Shown: positions 8,715-16,102 of the stretch, one piece after another
Position numbering within the stretch: position 1 is the stretch's first letter
How the letters are laid out: the number at the start of each line of letters is the position of its first letter
Position numbers and translations under genes: made by a program
Notes under the pieces: model-generated
Told to the model about the DNA's origin: nothing
What the model saw: only the letters and a program-made list of their open reading frames with translations
Databases searched by the model: none
Assembly (NCBI GenBank): GCA_049975245.1
Contig: JBNGDB010000007.1
Location: forward strand, 37,730-101,729
Source: UBA117 sp049975245
Lineage (GTDB): Archaea; Methanobacteriota; Methanobacteria; Methanobacteriales; Methanobacteriaceae
DNA length: 64,000 nucleotides
Direction: 5' to 3'

Positions 8715-9890
8715 TTAAATATCTACTGGACCCCTTACTGATCTAACAATTTTATTGAACATTTCGTCGTTAATATATTTGCCTTCTTCTCTTTGCATTT
8801 TAACCTGTTTAACTATTTTGCACAGCTCATCTCTAGTAACCTCAATTCCACATTCTTGAAGTTTTGCTTTGACTGCTCTGCATCCAGAGTGTTTACCTAA
8901 TACAATACGCCGGTGATGTCCAATCAATTCTGGTACAAAAGGTTCGTATGTTAATGGTTCTTCTATAACTGCGTCAACATGTATACCGGATTCGTGTCTA
9001 AATACATTTTTTCCTACTATAGGTTTGTTAGCAGGTATTTTCATGTTGGTGAGATCCTCTACCATCTTTGAAAGTTCATAGAATACTTTAATATTAAAAC
9101 CCAGATCTACTCCATAAATTATTAGTAAAGCCATTACCAACTCTTCCAGAGAGGTGTTGCCTGCTCTTTCGCCTATTCCATTAACAGTAGTTGAAATTGC
9201 ATTTCCACCTGCTAGAAGTCCGGCAATTGAATTGGAAAGAGCCATACCAAAGTCATTATGACAATGCATAGCTATATCTGTATTTAGATATGTTCTCAAT
9301 TCTTTTACTAAAAAATCCATTCCGTAAGGATTAATAGCCCCTACGGTATCTGCTATGTGAATTCGATCTACCCCATAATCTTCTGCTTTTTTATAAATTC
9401 TTTTCAAAAAGTCTAAATCTGTACGAGTAGCATCTTCTGCTGAAAAAGCAACAAATATGCCGTGATCTTTGGCATGTTCAATTGATTTCATACACACATT
9501 CAAAGCTTGTTCTCGGGTCAATTTCAATTTGTGATCCAAATGAATGTCTGAGGTCCCCATAAAAGTGATAATACCATCAACATCACAATCTAAAGCTATG
9601 TCTATATCTTCCTTCTTAGTTCTCGACAATACTATTATATCTGCGTTCAAATCTTCTTTAACTATCGCCTTTACTGATCTTTTTTCTTCATTAGATACTA
9701 TGGGAAAACCAGCCTCTATCTGATGAATTCTGAGTTCATCAAGTTTCTTAGCAATTTTAAGTTTTTCAGCTGTTCTTAAACAGACACCCGGAGTTTGTTC
9801 TCCGTCTCTAAGAGTAGTATCGTAAATAGTGATATTTTTTGGAAATTTTAATTTAACTTCTTTATTAAAAGGACTGACAAAGTATTTCAA
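8715..9890 (-). CDS. aksA: Homocitrate synthase, coenzyme B biosynthesis
   Basis: Condenses acetyl-CoA with 2-oxoglutarate and then with longer 2-oxo-diacids, elongating the chain that becomes 7-mercaptoheptanoyl in coenzyme B. 391 residues, in the DRE-TIM/LeuA-like family: YDTTLRDGEQTPG near residues 24-36, HCHNDFGMA with metal-binding histidines near 200-208, NGIGERAGNTSLEE and RHESGIHVDA. The N-terminal block and length match methanogen AksA better than LeuA (about 500 residues with a regulatory domain), which is why I name it. The start is TTG, supported by AAGGTGG about 8 nt upstream; no ATG competes. A probable partner, hacA, lies immediately downstream. Confidence 0.92.
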   Translation of the reverse strand: MKYFVSPFNKEVKLKFPKNITIYDTTLRDGEQTPGVCLRTAEKLKIAKKLDELRIHQIEAGFPIVSNEEKRSVKAIVKEDLNADIIVLSRTKKEDIDIALDCDVDGIITFMGTSDIHLDHKLKLTREQALNVCMKSIEHAKDHGIFVAFSAEDATRTDLDFLKRIYKKAEDYGVDRIHIADTVGAINPYGMDFLVKELRTYLNTDIAMHCHNDFGMALSNSIAGLLAGGNAISTTVNGIGERAGNTSLEELVMALLIIYGVDLGFNIKVFYELSKMVEDLTNMKIPANKPIVGKNVFRHESGIHVDAVIEEPLTYEPFVPELIGHHRRIVLGKHSGCRAVKAKLQECGIEVTRDELCKIVKQVKMQREEGKYINDEMFNKIVRSVRGPVDI

Positions 9891-10044
9891 ATTACACCCA
9901 CCTTTTAGTTGTATACATTCTTTTGATGAAAGTTTTCTAAAGGAATTAATTTATTTAATTTAAGATTTATGTTAAAAATATATATGCATTAACAAATTTA
10001 TAAAAAATTTGATATCAAACATATTATCAATTTATAGGATTTTT

Positions 10045-10064
10045 GTTCAAAGTCAAGTTTGAAC
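10045..10064 (-). terminator. Inverted repeat downstream of the CYTH gene
   Basis: GTTCAAA (10045-10051) and TTTGAAC (10058-10064) can form a 7-bp stem with a 6-nt loop, about 65 bp past the CYTH stop. On the minus strand it is followed by a run of five A rather than T, so classical termination is doubtful. It could equally be a protein site in the aksA upstream region. Confidence 0.3.
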
Positions 10065-10129
10065 TAATTTCTCTTAAACTTTTATATTCCAATTCTACTT
10101 TGTTATTTCTATAAACTCCATAATTTTGA

Positions 10130-10672
10130 TTAAATATAAATTCCCATTAGTTCCAAATAAGATCTTCTTTCAAAACCGTTGGTAATACCTAATTTTTCAT
10201 AAATCTTAAAGATTTGTGCTACTGATTCTTCAAAATTTTCTCCTTCTACTGCTTCTGTTTCGATTTCAACAAAAGTACCTACCTTTGAAACATCATCTAA
10301 GCTAATAACAAAATTGTTATAGTTATAAATAACCCTCTCTTTGTTCACATTTGCAACAGGGATGAAACCTAGGTTTTCAAGAATATCAGACATTCTTTGT
10401 TTATCTTCAATTTCAACTTCTATTTCTTTACGAGTTTTACTTACTTCGTCCATCTTTGCACCTTTATATGTGAGAATTAACTTTACAGAATCCTTTGTTG
10501 TGGTTTCTCTAATTCTAAGTGCTTCATCAGTTTTAGAAAAATCACGGTGAGGTGCGTTGAAGTAAATATCCTTTTGATATTCCATTTTTATCTTTTGAGC
10601 TTTTAAATCAGATAACGCCTTTTTAACTATATTAAAATTATCTACATGAGCTTTTACTTCAACTTCTATCAT
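10130..10672 (-). CDS. CYTH-domain protein (class IV adenylate cyclase / triphosphatase type)
   Basis: 180 residues. It begins MIEVEVKAHV, the ExExK metal-triphosphate motif of CYTH triphosphate-tunnel enzymes, and continues with LRIRE, KLILTYKG, KTRKEIEVEI and a late ExE pair (FVEIETEA) lining the tunnel. The family includes CyaB adenylate cyclases and tripolyphosphatases; archaeal members are often called cyaB, but the reaction cannot be assigned from sequence. GGTGAT precedes the ATG. It lies 30 bp downstream of nrdJ on the same strand and is probably its operon partner, which would fit a role in nucleotide or polyphosphate housekeeping. Confidence 0.88.
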   Translation of the reverse strand: MIEVEVKAHVDNFNIVKKALSDLKAQKIKMEYQKDIYFNAPHRDFSKTDEALRIRETTTKDSVKLILTYKGAKMDEVSKTRKEIEVEIEDKQRMSDILENLGFIPVANVNKERVIYNYNNFVISLDDVSKVGTFVEIETEAVEGENFEESVAQIFKIYEKLGITNGFERRSYLELMGIYI

Positions 10673-10701
10673 TAAATCACCTATTTATATAATAATCTAC
10701 T

Positions 10702-12522
10702 TCAGTGCGGACAATTAAATTTAGGACATCCTCCAGAAAATTCTGAATCAACATTTAAATATTTTTTATGAGAATCTGCATCTGGTAAATTATTAAGGTA
10801 TAATACTTGTTCTTCTTTTGTGCCATATCTATAAACTGTAATTCCTTTACATTTGAGTTTATATGCCAGTAAAAAAATATCTCTTACGTCTTTAGTTGAT
10901 ATATCTTTAGGTAAGTTTACAGTTTTAGATACTGCGTTGTCCACGTATTTTTGAAAACTTGCCTGCATTTTAACGTGCCACTTGGGATGTATATCATAAG
11001 CAGTTTTAAAAATTTTCTTATATTTTTCTGGAATTTCTGTTAAATTCTGTATTGAACCAGTTACAGCAATTTTTCTCAAAATATTTTCATTATAAAATCC
11101 TTCTTTTTTGGCAATTTCTTTAAAAACAGGATTTATTTCCATTAATTTAGTGTCATTCATAACTTTTCGAACGAATGTAATGGCGAATAAAGGTTCTATG
11201 CCACTAGTTACGTTTGCTAGGATACTTATTGTTCCTGTGGGGGCTATTGTTGTTGTAGTAGCATTTCTCATTGCATAATAACCTTTTTTATCCCATAAAC
11301 TTCCACTGAAGTTGGGAAAAGAACCTCTTATAATGCCTAGTCGGTTTGATTCATTTATTGCACTTTGAGATATGAAACTCATAATTTTTTCTGCTAAATT
11401 TAAGGCTTGTTTAGAATCATAGGGAATTCCCATCATTAAAAGTAAATCTGCGAATCCCATGACTCCAAGTCCTATTTTACGATTTTTTAGTGTATTATCT
11501 CTTATTTTGGATGTGGGGTAATTGTTTGAGTCGATAACATTATCTAAAAAGTGTACTGCTGTATTTATTGTATTTTCAAGCTTATTCCAATCTATTTTAC
11601 CATCTTTTAACATTTTAGTTAAATTTATTGAACCTAAATTGCATGATTCATAATCTAACAGTGGTTGTTCTCCACAAGGATTAGTTGCATTGATCCTTCC
11701 AATTTTAGGTAATGTATTGCGTCTATTGATCTCATCTATAAATATTAATCCAGGATCTCCATTTTTCCATGCCATTTCAACTATTTTATCAAGCAATTCT
11801 CGTGATGGAACTTTTTTTACTAATTGTCCATTTCTTGGATTTTTCAGTTCATATCCTTCGTTCAAATCAACTGCCCTCATAAATTCATCATCCACTGCCA
11901 CTGATAAATTAAAGTTAGTAAATGATCCTTCCCTGCTTTTTGCGGTAATAAAATCAATTATATCAGGATGATTTACAGCTAATACTGCCATATTGGCCCC
12001 TCTTCTCCTACCTCCTTGTTTTATTACGTCAGTAGCTACGTCAAATATTCGCATGAATGAAATTGGACCAGAAGCTATGCCTTTTGTTGATTTAACGACA
12101 TCCCCCTTAGGACGCAGTTTAGAAAAAGAAAAGCCTACTCCTCCTCCTGATTTATGTATAAGGGCCATATATTTTAGAGAATCAAATATACCGCCTATGG
12201 AATCTTTAATTGGCAATACAAAACAAGCTGATAATTGATTTATCTCAGTCCCCGCGTTCATCAGGGTGGGAGAATTGGGCAAAAACTCTAAATTGGACAT
12301 TAAATTATAAAAATTATCTTCAAGAAGACTTAAATCAGCATTAGCGTCGTAAATTTTATCTACTCGAGCAATTGCACTGGCAACTCTCCTAAACATTCCT
12401 GCCGGTGATTCGATTAGATGGCCATTTATATCTTTGAGCAAATACCTTTTTTTTAATATTTTCTGGGCATTTACTGACAGTTTTAACTCTTCACGATCTT
12501 CTGAGTTTGCAGAACTAATTAT
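10702..12522 (-). CDS. nrdJ: Adenosylcobalamin-dependent (class II) ribonucleotide reductase, non-canonical start
   Basis: Reduces ribonucleotides using a B12-generated thiyl radical. Landmarks: LSACFVLP (first redox Cys), HKSGGGVGFSF, NPCGEQPLL (radical Cys and Glu), ESCNLGS (second redox Cys) and PTGTISILA. The first ATG/GTG/TTG in frame is TTG 12441, but the frame stays open to a stop at 12549-12547. The residues before the TTG, including LSVNAQKILKKRYLLKD, look like the conserved NrdJ N-terminus, so translation must begin upstream. Candidates are ATA 12522 or ATT 12519, preceded by AAAGGT and by a TATA box at 12561-12574. I place the start at ATA 12522 provisionally. The C-terminus is short (SGGCPKFNCPH) and lacks the extended zinc-like Cys tail of many homologues. 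CYTH follows. Confidence 0.9.
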   Translation of the reverse strand: MISSANSEDREELKLSVNAQKILKKRYLLKDINGHLIESPAGMFRRVASAIARVDKIYDANADLSLLEDNFYNLMSNLEFLPNSPTLMNAGTEINQLSACFVLPIKDSIGGIFDSLKYMALIHKSGGGVGFSFSKLRPKGDVVKSTKGIASGPISFMRIFDVATDVIKQGGRRRGANMAVLAVNHPDIIDFITAKSREGSFTNFNLSVAVDDEFMRAVDLNEGYELKNPRNGQLVKKVPSRELLDKIVEMAWKNGDPGLIFIDEINRRNTLPKIGRINATNPCGEQPLLDYESCNLGSINLTKMLKDGKIDWNKLENTINTAVHFLDNVIDSNNYPTSKIRDNTLKNRKIGLGVMGFADLLLMMGIPYDSKQALNLAEKIMSFISQSAINESNRLGIIRGSFPNFSGSLWDKKGYYAMRNATTTTIAPTGTISILANVTSGIEPLFAITFVRKVMNDTKLMEINPVFKEIAKKEGFYNENILRKIAVTGSIQNLTEIPEKYKKIFKTAYDIHPKWHVKMQASFQKYVDNAVSKTVNLPKDISTKDVRDIFLLAYKLKCKGITVYRYGTKEEQVLYLNNLPDADSHKKYLNVDSEFSGGCPKFNCPH

Positions 12523-12560
12523 ATTGCCACGACCTTTAATTATTATTTAAATAATTTAAC

Positions 12561-12574
12561 TATATTTTTTATAA
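12561..12574 (-). promoter_or_regulatory. TATA box for nrdJ
   Basis: On the minus strand TTATAAAAAATATA. Transcription would begin about 25 nt downstream, near 12543, leaving a leader of about 20 nt with AAAGGT before the proposed ATA/ATT start. The position independently supports a start near 12520 rather than TTG 12441. Confidence 0.5.
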
Positions 12575-12683
12575 TGGCCGTAAAAGCACCAATGTATCAA
12601 TAATACTTATTTTTATGTAATATTTATTATGCTAAAAATTAATATATTTTTTTAGGTTTATATTTTATATAATTAAAAATTTT

Positions 12684-13094
12684 TCATTCCATTTTCTTTC
12701 CAATAAAATCCTGTAAATATTTTTTTGATTCGTCAATTTGCCATAAATAATCATCTATAAGTCTTTCAAGTAGTTCATATGGCTTTATCCTATGTTCTCG
12801 TTCGTTTACAATTTTTTTTTTAATTTTTAAAGATTTTTTAGGGTCTAATTTTTTATTAAATACTTTCATGACCTTTACTGGTTTTTCCACTTCTTTAATC
12901 TCATCTAAATAATGTTTTCTTAGAGAACGCATGTCAATTCTTATGTTGTACTTAATCTTTTTTAAAGTCTTTTCAATATTCTTCAACTCCACTAATAATT
13001 GCAATGCTTCTGCAACGGAATGTACTTTTATATTCAGTCCTTCTATTCCGAGATTAGAGATTTCTTCACGATAAATTTTTGGATCTAAAACCAT
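12684..13094 (-). CDS. Unknown helical basic protein
   Basis: 136 residues that I do not recognise. The protein is highly charged and Lys-rich and predicted largely alpha-helical: a heptad-like stretch near 27-48, a basic block (KKSLKIKKKIVNEREHR) near 86-102, and a C-terminal helix with ERLIDDYLWQIDESKKYL. No signal peptide, membrane segment or Cys pairs. ATG is preceded by AAAGGG. It lies upstream of nrdJ on the same strand, about 110 bp before the nrdJ promoter, so it is probably transcribed separately. The basic patch would allow nucleic-acid binding, but nothing shows it. Confidence 0.7.
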   Translation of the reverse strand: MVLDPKIYREEISNLGIEGLNIKVHSVAEALQLLVELKNIEKTLKKIKYNIRIDMRSLRKHYLDEIKEVEKPVKVMKVFNKKLDPKKSLKIKKKIVNEREHRIKPYELLERLIDDYLWQIDESKKYLQDFIGKKME

Positions 13095-13428
13095 AATTTT
13101 CCCTTTACAACAAATTTTAATATATTTAAATTATTAGTGTGAGTATATATTAAAAAATGTTTATTTAAATAGTATCAAAAATTATACAATTATAATTATG
13201 AATTTTCTATAATCTATAAAAAATAATAAATCTAAAAACTTTATAATATTTAAAAAAATTAATACTGTTAAATTTTATAAAAAAATATTATATAATCATT
13301 TTTTTATGAATTAAGACATTTTAATTCCTATTAGGGAAGAATTAATAGGTTAAATTACCTTTAATATTTTTCTTATAAGATGGGAAAAAATTTTTTTTTA
13401 TAAATATATAAAGTAATATAAATAACCC
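13095..13428. other. Long A/T-rich spacer between divergent genes
   Basis: No gene seen. The region separates the unknown minus-strand gene from TBP. It contains an inverted repeat CCTATTA (13327-13333) / TAATAGG (13343-13349), and a TATA-like run TTTATAAATATATA at 13397-13410 that could be an additional TBP promoter. Confidence 0.4.
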
Positions 13429-13447
13429 TTTATAAAACATATAAAAG
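13429..13447 (+). promoter_or_regulatory. Putative TATA box of the TBP gene
   Basis: CTTTATAAAACATATAAAA ends about 38 nt before the TTG start. A start of transcription about 25 nt downstream would leave a short leader containing GGAGGT (13474-13479). A second TATA-like run at 13397-13410 is the alternative. Because the product is TBP itself, autoregulation is possible but not shown. Confidence 0.4.
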
Positions 13448-13485
13448 CTTTGATAAATAAATCGTGATCATTCGGAGGTATATAT

Positions 13486-14031
13486 TTGACAGATGTAGAA
13501 ATAAAAATCGAAAACATCGTAGCTTCTGCAACATTAGGAAAGTCTTTAGAACTAAAACAAGTTGCACCAGCATTAGAAGGCGTGGAATATAATGTTGAAA
13601 ATTTTCCAGGTTTAGTTTATAAATTAAAAGAACCTAAAACAGCTGCGTTAATATTTGGTTCGGGTAAATTAGTTTGTACTGGAGCTAAATCAATAGAAGA
13701 TTCTAAAAAGGCCATTCACATTGCAGTGGACAAAATGAGGACTCTGGACCCGGATATCCCCAAAGAATTTGAGATAAAAATTCAAAACATTGTTGCATCC
13801 GCTAATTTAGGTAAAACATTGAATCTTGAAGCAGTTGCATTAGGATTAGAAAATACCGAATATGAACCAGAACAATTTCCTGGTTTAGTTTACAGACTTG
13901 AAGATCCTAAAGTAGTATTACTTTTATTTGGTTCTGGAAAAGTAGTTTGTACAGGTGCCAAGAGTTTTGATGACGCTAAACTCGGTGTTGCTAAGACTCG
14001 AGAGCGTTTAGAAGAATTAGATTTGATTTGA
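13486..14031 (+). CDS. tbp: TATA-box-binding protein
   Basis: General transcription factor that binds the promoter TATA box and recruits TFB and RNA polymerase. 181 residues made of two imperfect repeats: IENIVASATLGKSLEL...FPGLVYKL...LIFGSGKLVCTGAKS and IQNIVASANLGKTLNL...FPGLVYRL...LLFGSGKVVCTGAKS, the pseudo-symmetric saddle. There is only a very short acidic tail. The start is TTG with an excellent GGAGGT 6 nt upstream and no competing ATG. The stop overlaps the region just before the serB-like gene, so the two are probably co-transcribed. Confidence 0.98.
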   Translation: MTDVEIKIENIVASATLGKSLELKQVAPALEGVEYNVENFPGLVYKLKEPKTAALIFGSGKLVCTGAKSIEDSKKAIHIAVDKMRTLDPDIPKEFEIKIQNIVASANLGKTLNLEAVALGLENTEYEPEQFPGLVYRLEDPKVVLLLFGSGKVVCTGAKSFDDAKLGVAKTRERLEELDLI

Positions 14032-14045
14032 ACTCGGTGGTATTA

Positions 14046-15566
14046 TTGATTAAGCTTGTAGTTTTTGATCTTGACAACGTTATTATTGATGGCGAAGCTA
14101 TAGACGAAATAAGTAAATTGAAAGGCGTTGAAAAAGAAATTACTAATATTACAGAAAAAGCCATGCAAGGCGAACTAGATTTCGAAACATCTATCAAACA
14201 AAGGGTTGATTTACTTAAAGGAACTTCAGTCGAAGATATTAAAGAATTAGTTAAAAAAATACCATTAACACCTGGAACTGAAGAAACCATTAAAGAGCTC
14301 AAAAAAAGAGGATATAAAATTGCTATTATAACCGGTAGTTTTGAAATCATATCTGATCATATTAAAGATAAATTAGATCTAGATTTCGCCTTTTCAAACG
14401 TTTTACTGGAAGAAGATGGTTTGCTTACTGGTAAAGTCGAGGGTCCACTTGTAACTGGTTCAAAAGCAGATGTTCTAAAAGAACTAGCTGAAGAACAAAA
14501 AATATCATTGGAAGAGTGTGTTGCAGTAGGTGACGGGGCAAATGATATATCCATGCTTAAAGCCGTGAAATTAGGAATAGCTTTCAATGCTAAACCTGCC
14601 CTTAAGGAAATAGCAGACGTAATTATAGAAAAAAAGGATTTGAGGGAACTTTTACCCTTTTTAGAAGTTGAAAACGGCGCTAATGTAAAATCTGATATTG
14701 AAGAACCTAAAACCAATATTAAAATTAAATCCGTTGATTTGGATCAGAGCACTGAACAGCTCCTTAAAGAAAAGAAAGTTTATGAAAAAAATCTTGCAGA
14801 GGTTGCAGAAGAAAGAACTGAGTTTAATCAAGAAGCTAAGGATTTTAGAACCTTGAGAGATGATCTTAACAACAGCCTTAAAGAAAATCTTAATAAAGCC
14901 ATAGAATTCCGGGACAAAAGAAATAAAATCAACGAAGACGTAGAAAAAAATAAAAAATTGCGTGAAAAAGCCAATAAAGAGCTTAAAAGTATGGAATGGG
15001 CTTCGGGTAAGAAAGATCGCATAAATATTGAAAACGAGATAAAAAAAATTGAAAAAACTATTGAAACTAAAGTTTTGGATATCCGGAAAGAAAATGAATT
15101 AGTTAAAAAATCTACAGAACTAAGGAAAAAACTTAAAGAGATCCAAGAAAATGAAGAAGTAAGAGAAGAAGCCATGGAACTCAGGAAACTATCAGAGTCT
15201 CATCATTCCAAGGTTGTAGAACTTTCTGAAGAAGCGCAAAATGCTCATGATAAAATGCTCGAATATTTCAAAAAAACTGATGAAATTCGTAGTAAAGCTG
15301 ACGATGCTCATAAAAAGTTTGTGGAAAGCAAAGAAAAAGCTTCAAAAAAACACGAAGAATTCAGGGCAATATTGAATGAAATACACAAAATAAACAAAAA
15401 GATTGGTAAATTTAAGTCAGAAAAGCGAGAAATGGAAAGTAAAGCCAATAAAAAGCGTAACATTCAAGAAAAAGAAAGAGCTAAAGAAATTTATCAAAAA
15501 TTTAAAGAAGGTAAAAAGCTCAGTACTGATGAACTGTTACTTCTTCAAAAACATGATATAGTTTGA
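14046..15566 (+). CDS. Phosphoserine phosphatase-like HAD domain fused to an archaeal coiled-coil protein
   Basis: About 506 residues. The first 210 or so form a SerB-type HAD hydrolase: motif I DLDNV near residue 7, motif II TGSF, motif III lysine in SKADVLKEL, motif IV GDGANDISML. That would release serine from phosphoserine. The rest (about 225-506) is a long Lys/Glu-rich coiled coil resembling the archaeal COG1340 coiled-coil family. In motif I the position after the second Asp is Asn, as in DxDNV. GGTGGT at 14036-14041 places the start at TTG 14046 rather than the in-frame TTG 14028, which overlaps the TBP stop. The coiled coil suggests self-assembly or a scaffold role beyond phosphatase activity. 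Confidence 0.85.
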   Translation: MIKLVVFDLDNVIIDGEAIDEISKLKGVEKEITNITEKAMQGELDFETSIKQRVDLLKGTSVEDIKELVKKIPLTPGTEETIKELKKRGYKIAIITGSFEIISDHIKDKLDLDFAFSNVLLEEDGLLTGKVEGPLVTGSKADVLKELAEEQKISLEECVAVGDGANDISMLKAVKLGIAFNAKPALKEIADVIIEKKDLRELLPFLEVENGANVKSDIEEPKTNIKIKSVDLDQSTEQLLKEKKVYEKNLAEVAEERTEFNQEAKDFRTLRDDLNNSLKENLNKAIEFRDKRNKINEDVEKNKKLREKANKELKSMEWASGKKDRINIENEIKKIEKTIETKVLDIRKENELVKKSTELRKKLKEIQENEEVREEAMELRKLSESHHSKVVELSEEAQNAHDKMLEYFKKTDEIRSKADDAHKKFVESKEKASKKHEEFRAILNEIHKINKKIGKFKSEKREMESKANKKRNIQEKERAKEIYQKFKEGKKLSTDELLLLQKHDIV

Positions 15567-15658
15567 AAATTTTAATAAAAGGGATGATTTTTCCCTTTAA
15601 TATTATATCTTTAAATTTATTCTTATTTCTAAATATTAATAATTATGAGGTTTATATA

Positions 15659-15814
15659 ATGGTGAAGGATAAAAATGAATCAAAATCTAAAAATATTGAA
15701 ATATGTTTTATCTGTAATAAAGAATTTGATATGAATGAAGAGGATATTAGTAGATATATACATGGAAAATATCCTTTGTGCCCTTATTGTTCTGAATTTT
15801 ATGGATTTTATTGA
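15659..15814 (+). CDS. Small zinc-ribbon protein (51 residues)
   Basis: The chosen start, ATG 15659, has GAGGT at 15647-15651; the frame is open back to 15563, but that part is hydrophobic, A/T-rich and looks like untranslated leader. The product has two Cys pairs, CFIC near residues 17-20 and CPYC near 43-46, a likely zinc knuckle with an acidic loop between. It may be transcribed with the SerB-coiled-coil gene. Function unknown; such small zinc proteins often bind nucleic acid or a partner protein. Confidence 0.72.
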   Translation: MVKDKNESKSKNIEICFICNKEFDMNEEDISRYIHGKYPLCPYCSEFYGFY

Positions 15815-15931
15815 TTCTCATAATTAGTTATTAGGATATTCATCTAAATATAATTTTTAAGATAAAATTTTCAATATAATTTTTTGAACTTTTTGAGATT
15901 TCTTTAAATAAGACTATTTTGAATAATAAGA

Positions 15932-15997
15932 ATTAAATTAAATTCTGATAAATAATCTAATAATATTAAATTAAATTCTGATAAATAATCTAATAAT
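15932..15997. repeat. Perfect 33-bp tandem duplication
   Basis: Copy 1 at 15932-15964 and copy 2 at 15965-15997 are identical 33-mers starting ATTAAATTAAATTCTG. They lie in the spacer before topA. No further copies flank them, so this is a simple duplication rather than an array. Confidence 0.9.
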
Positions 15998-16020
15998 AAT
16001 TTTCATAATAAAATTGCAAA

Positions 16021-16041
16021 AATAATAATAATAATAATAAA
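16021..16041. repeat. (AAT)n microsatellite
   Basis: About seven AAT units follow the 33-bp duplication and precede topA by 60 bp. It is a simple repeat prone to slippage and may alter spacing of the topA promoter between strains. Confidence 0.85.
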
Positions 16042-16102
16042 TATGTATATTTCAGTAATAACTATCAAATAGTGTAATTATACTGATAAATTGAGTGATA
16101 TC

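Noticed and set aside
13991..14350. 119-residue minus-strand frame opposite the SerB-like gene
   Set aside because: Shadow frame of a well-supported gene, with no ribosome-binding site.
15563..15658. N-terminal extension of the small zinc-ribbon protein
   Set aside because: The hydrophobic A/T-rich stretch has no ribosome-binding site, whereas ATG 15659 has GAGGT at good spacing.
15932..16041. Possible CRISPR-like repeats before topA
   Set aside because: Only two adjacent copies with no spacer between them; this is a tandem duplication.
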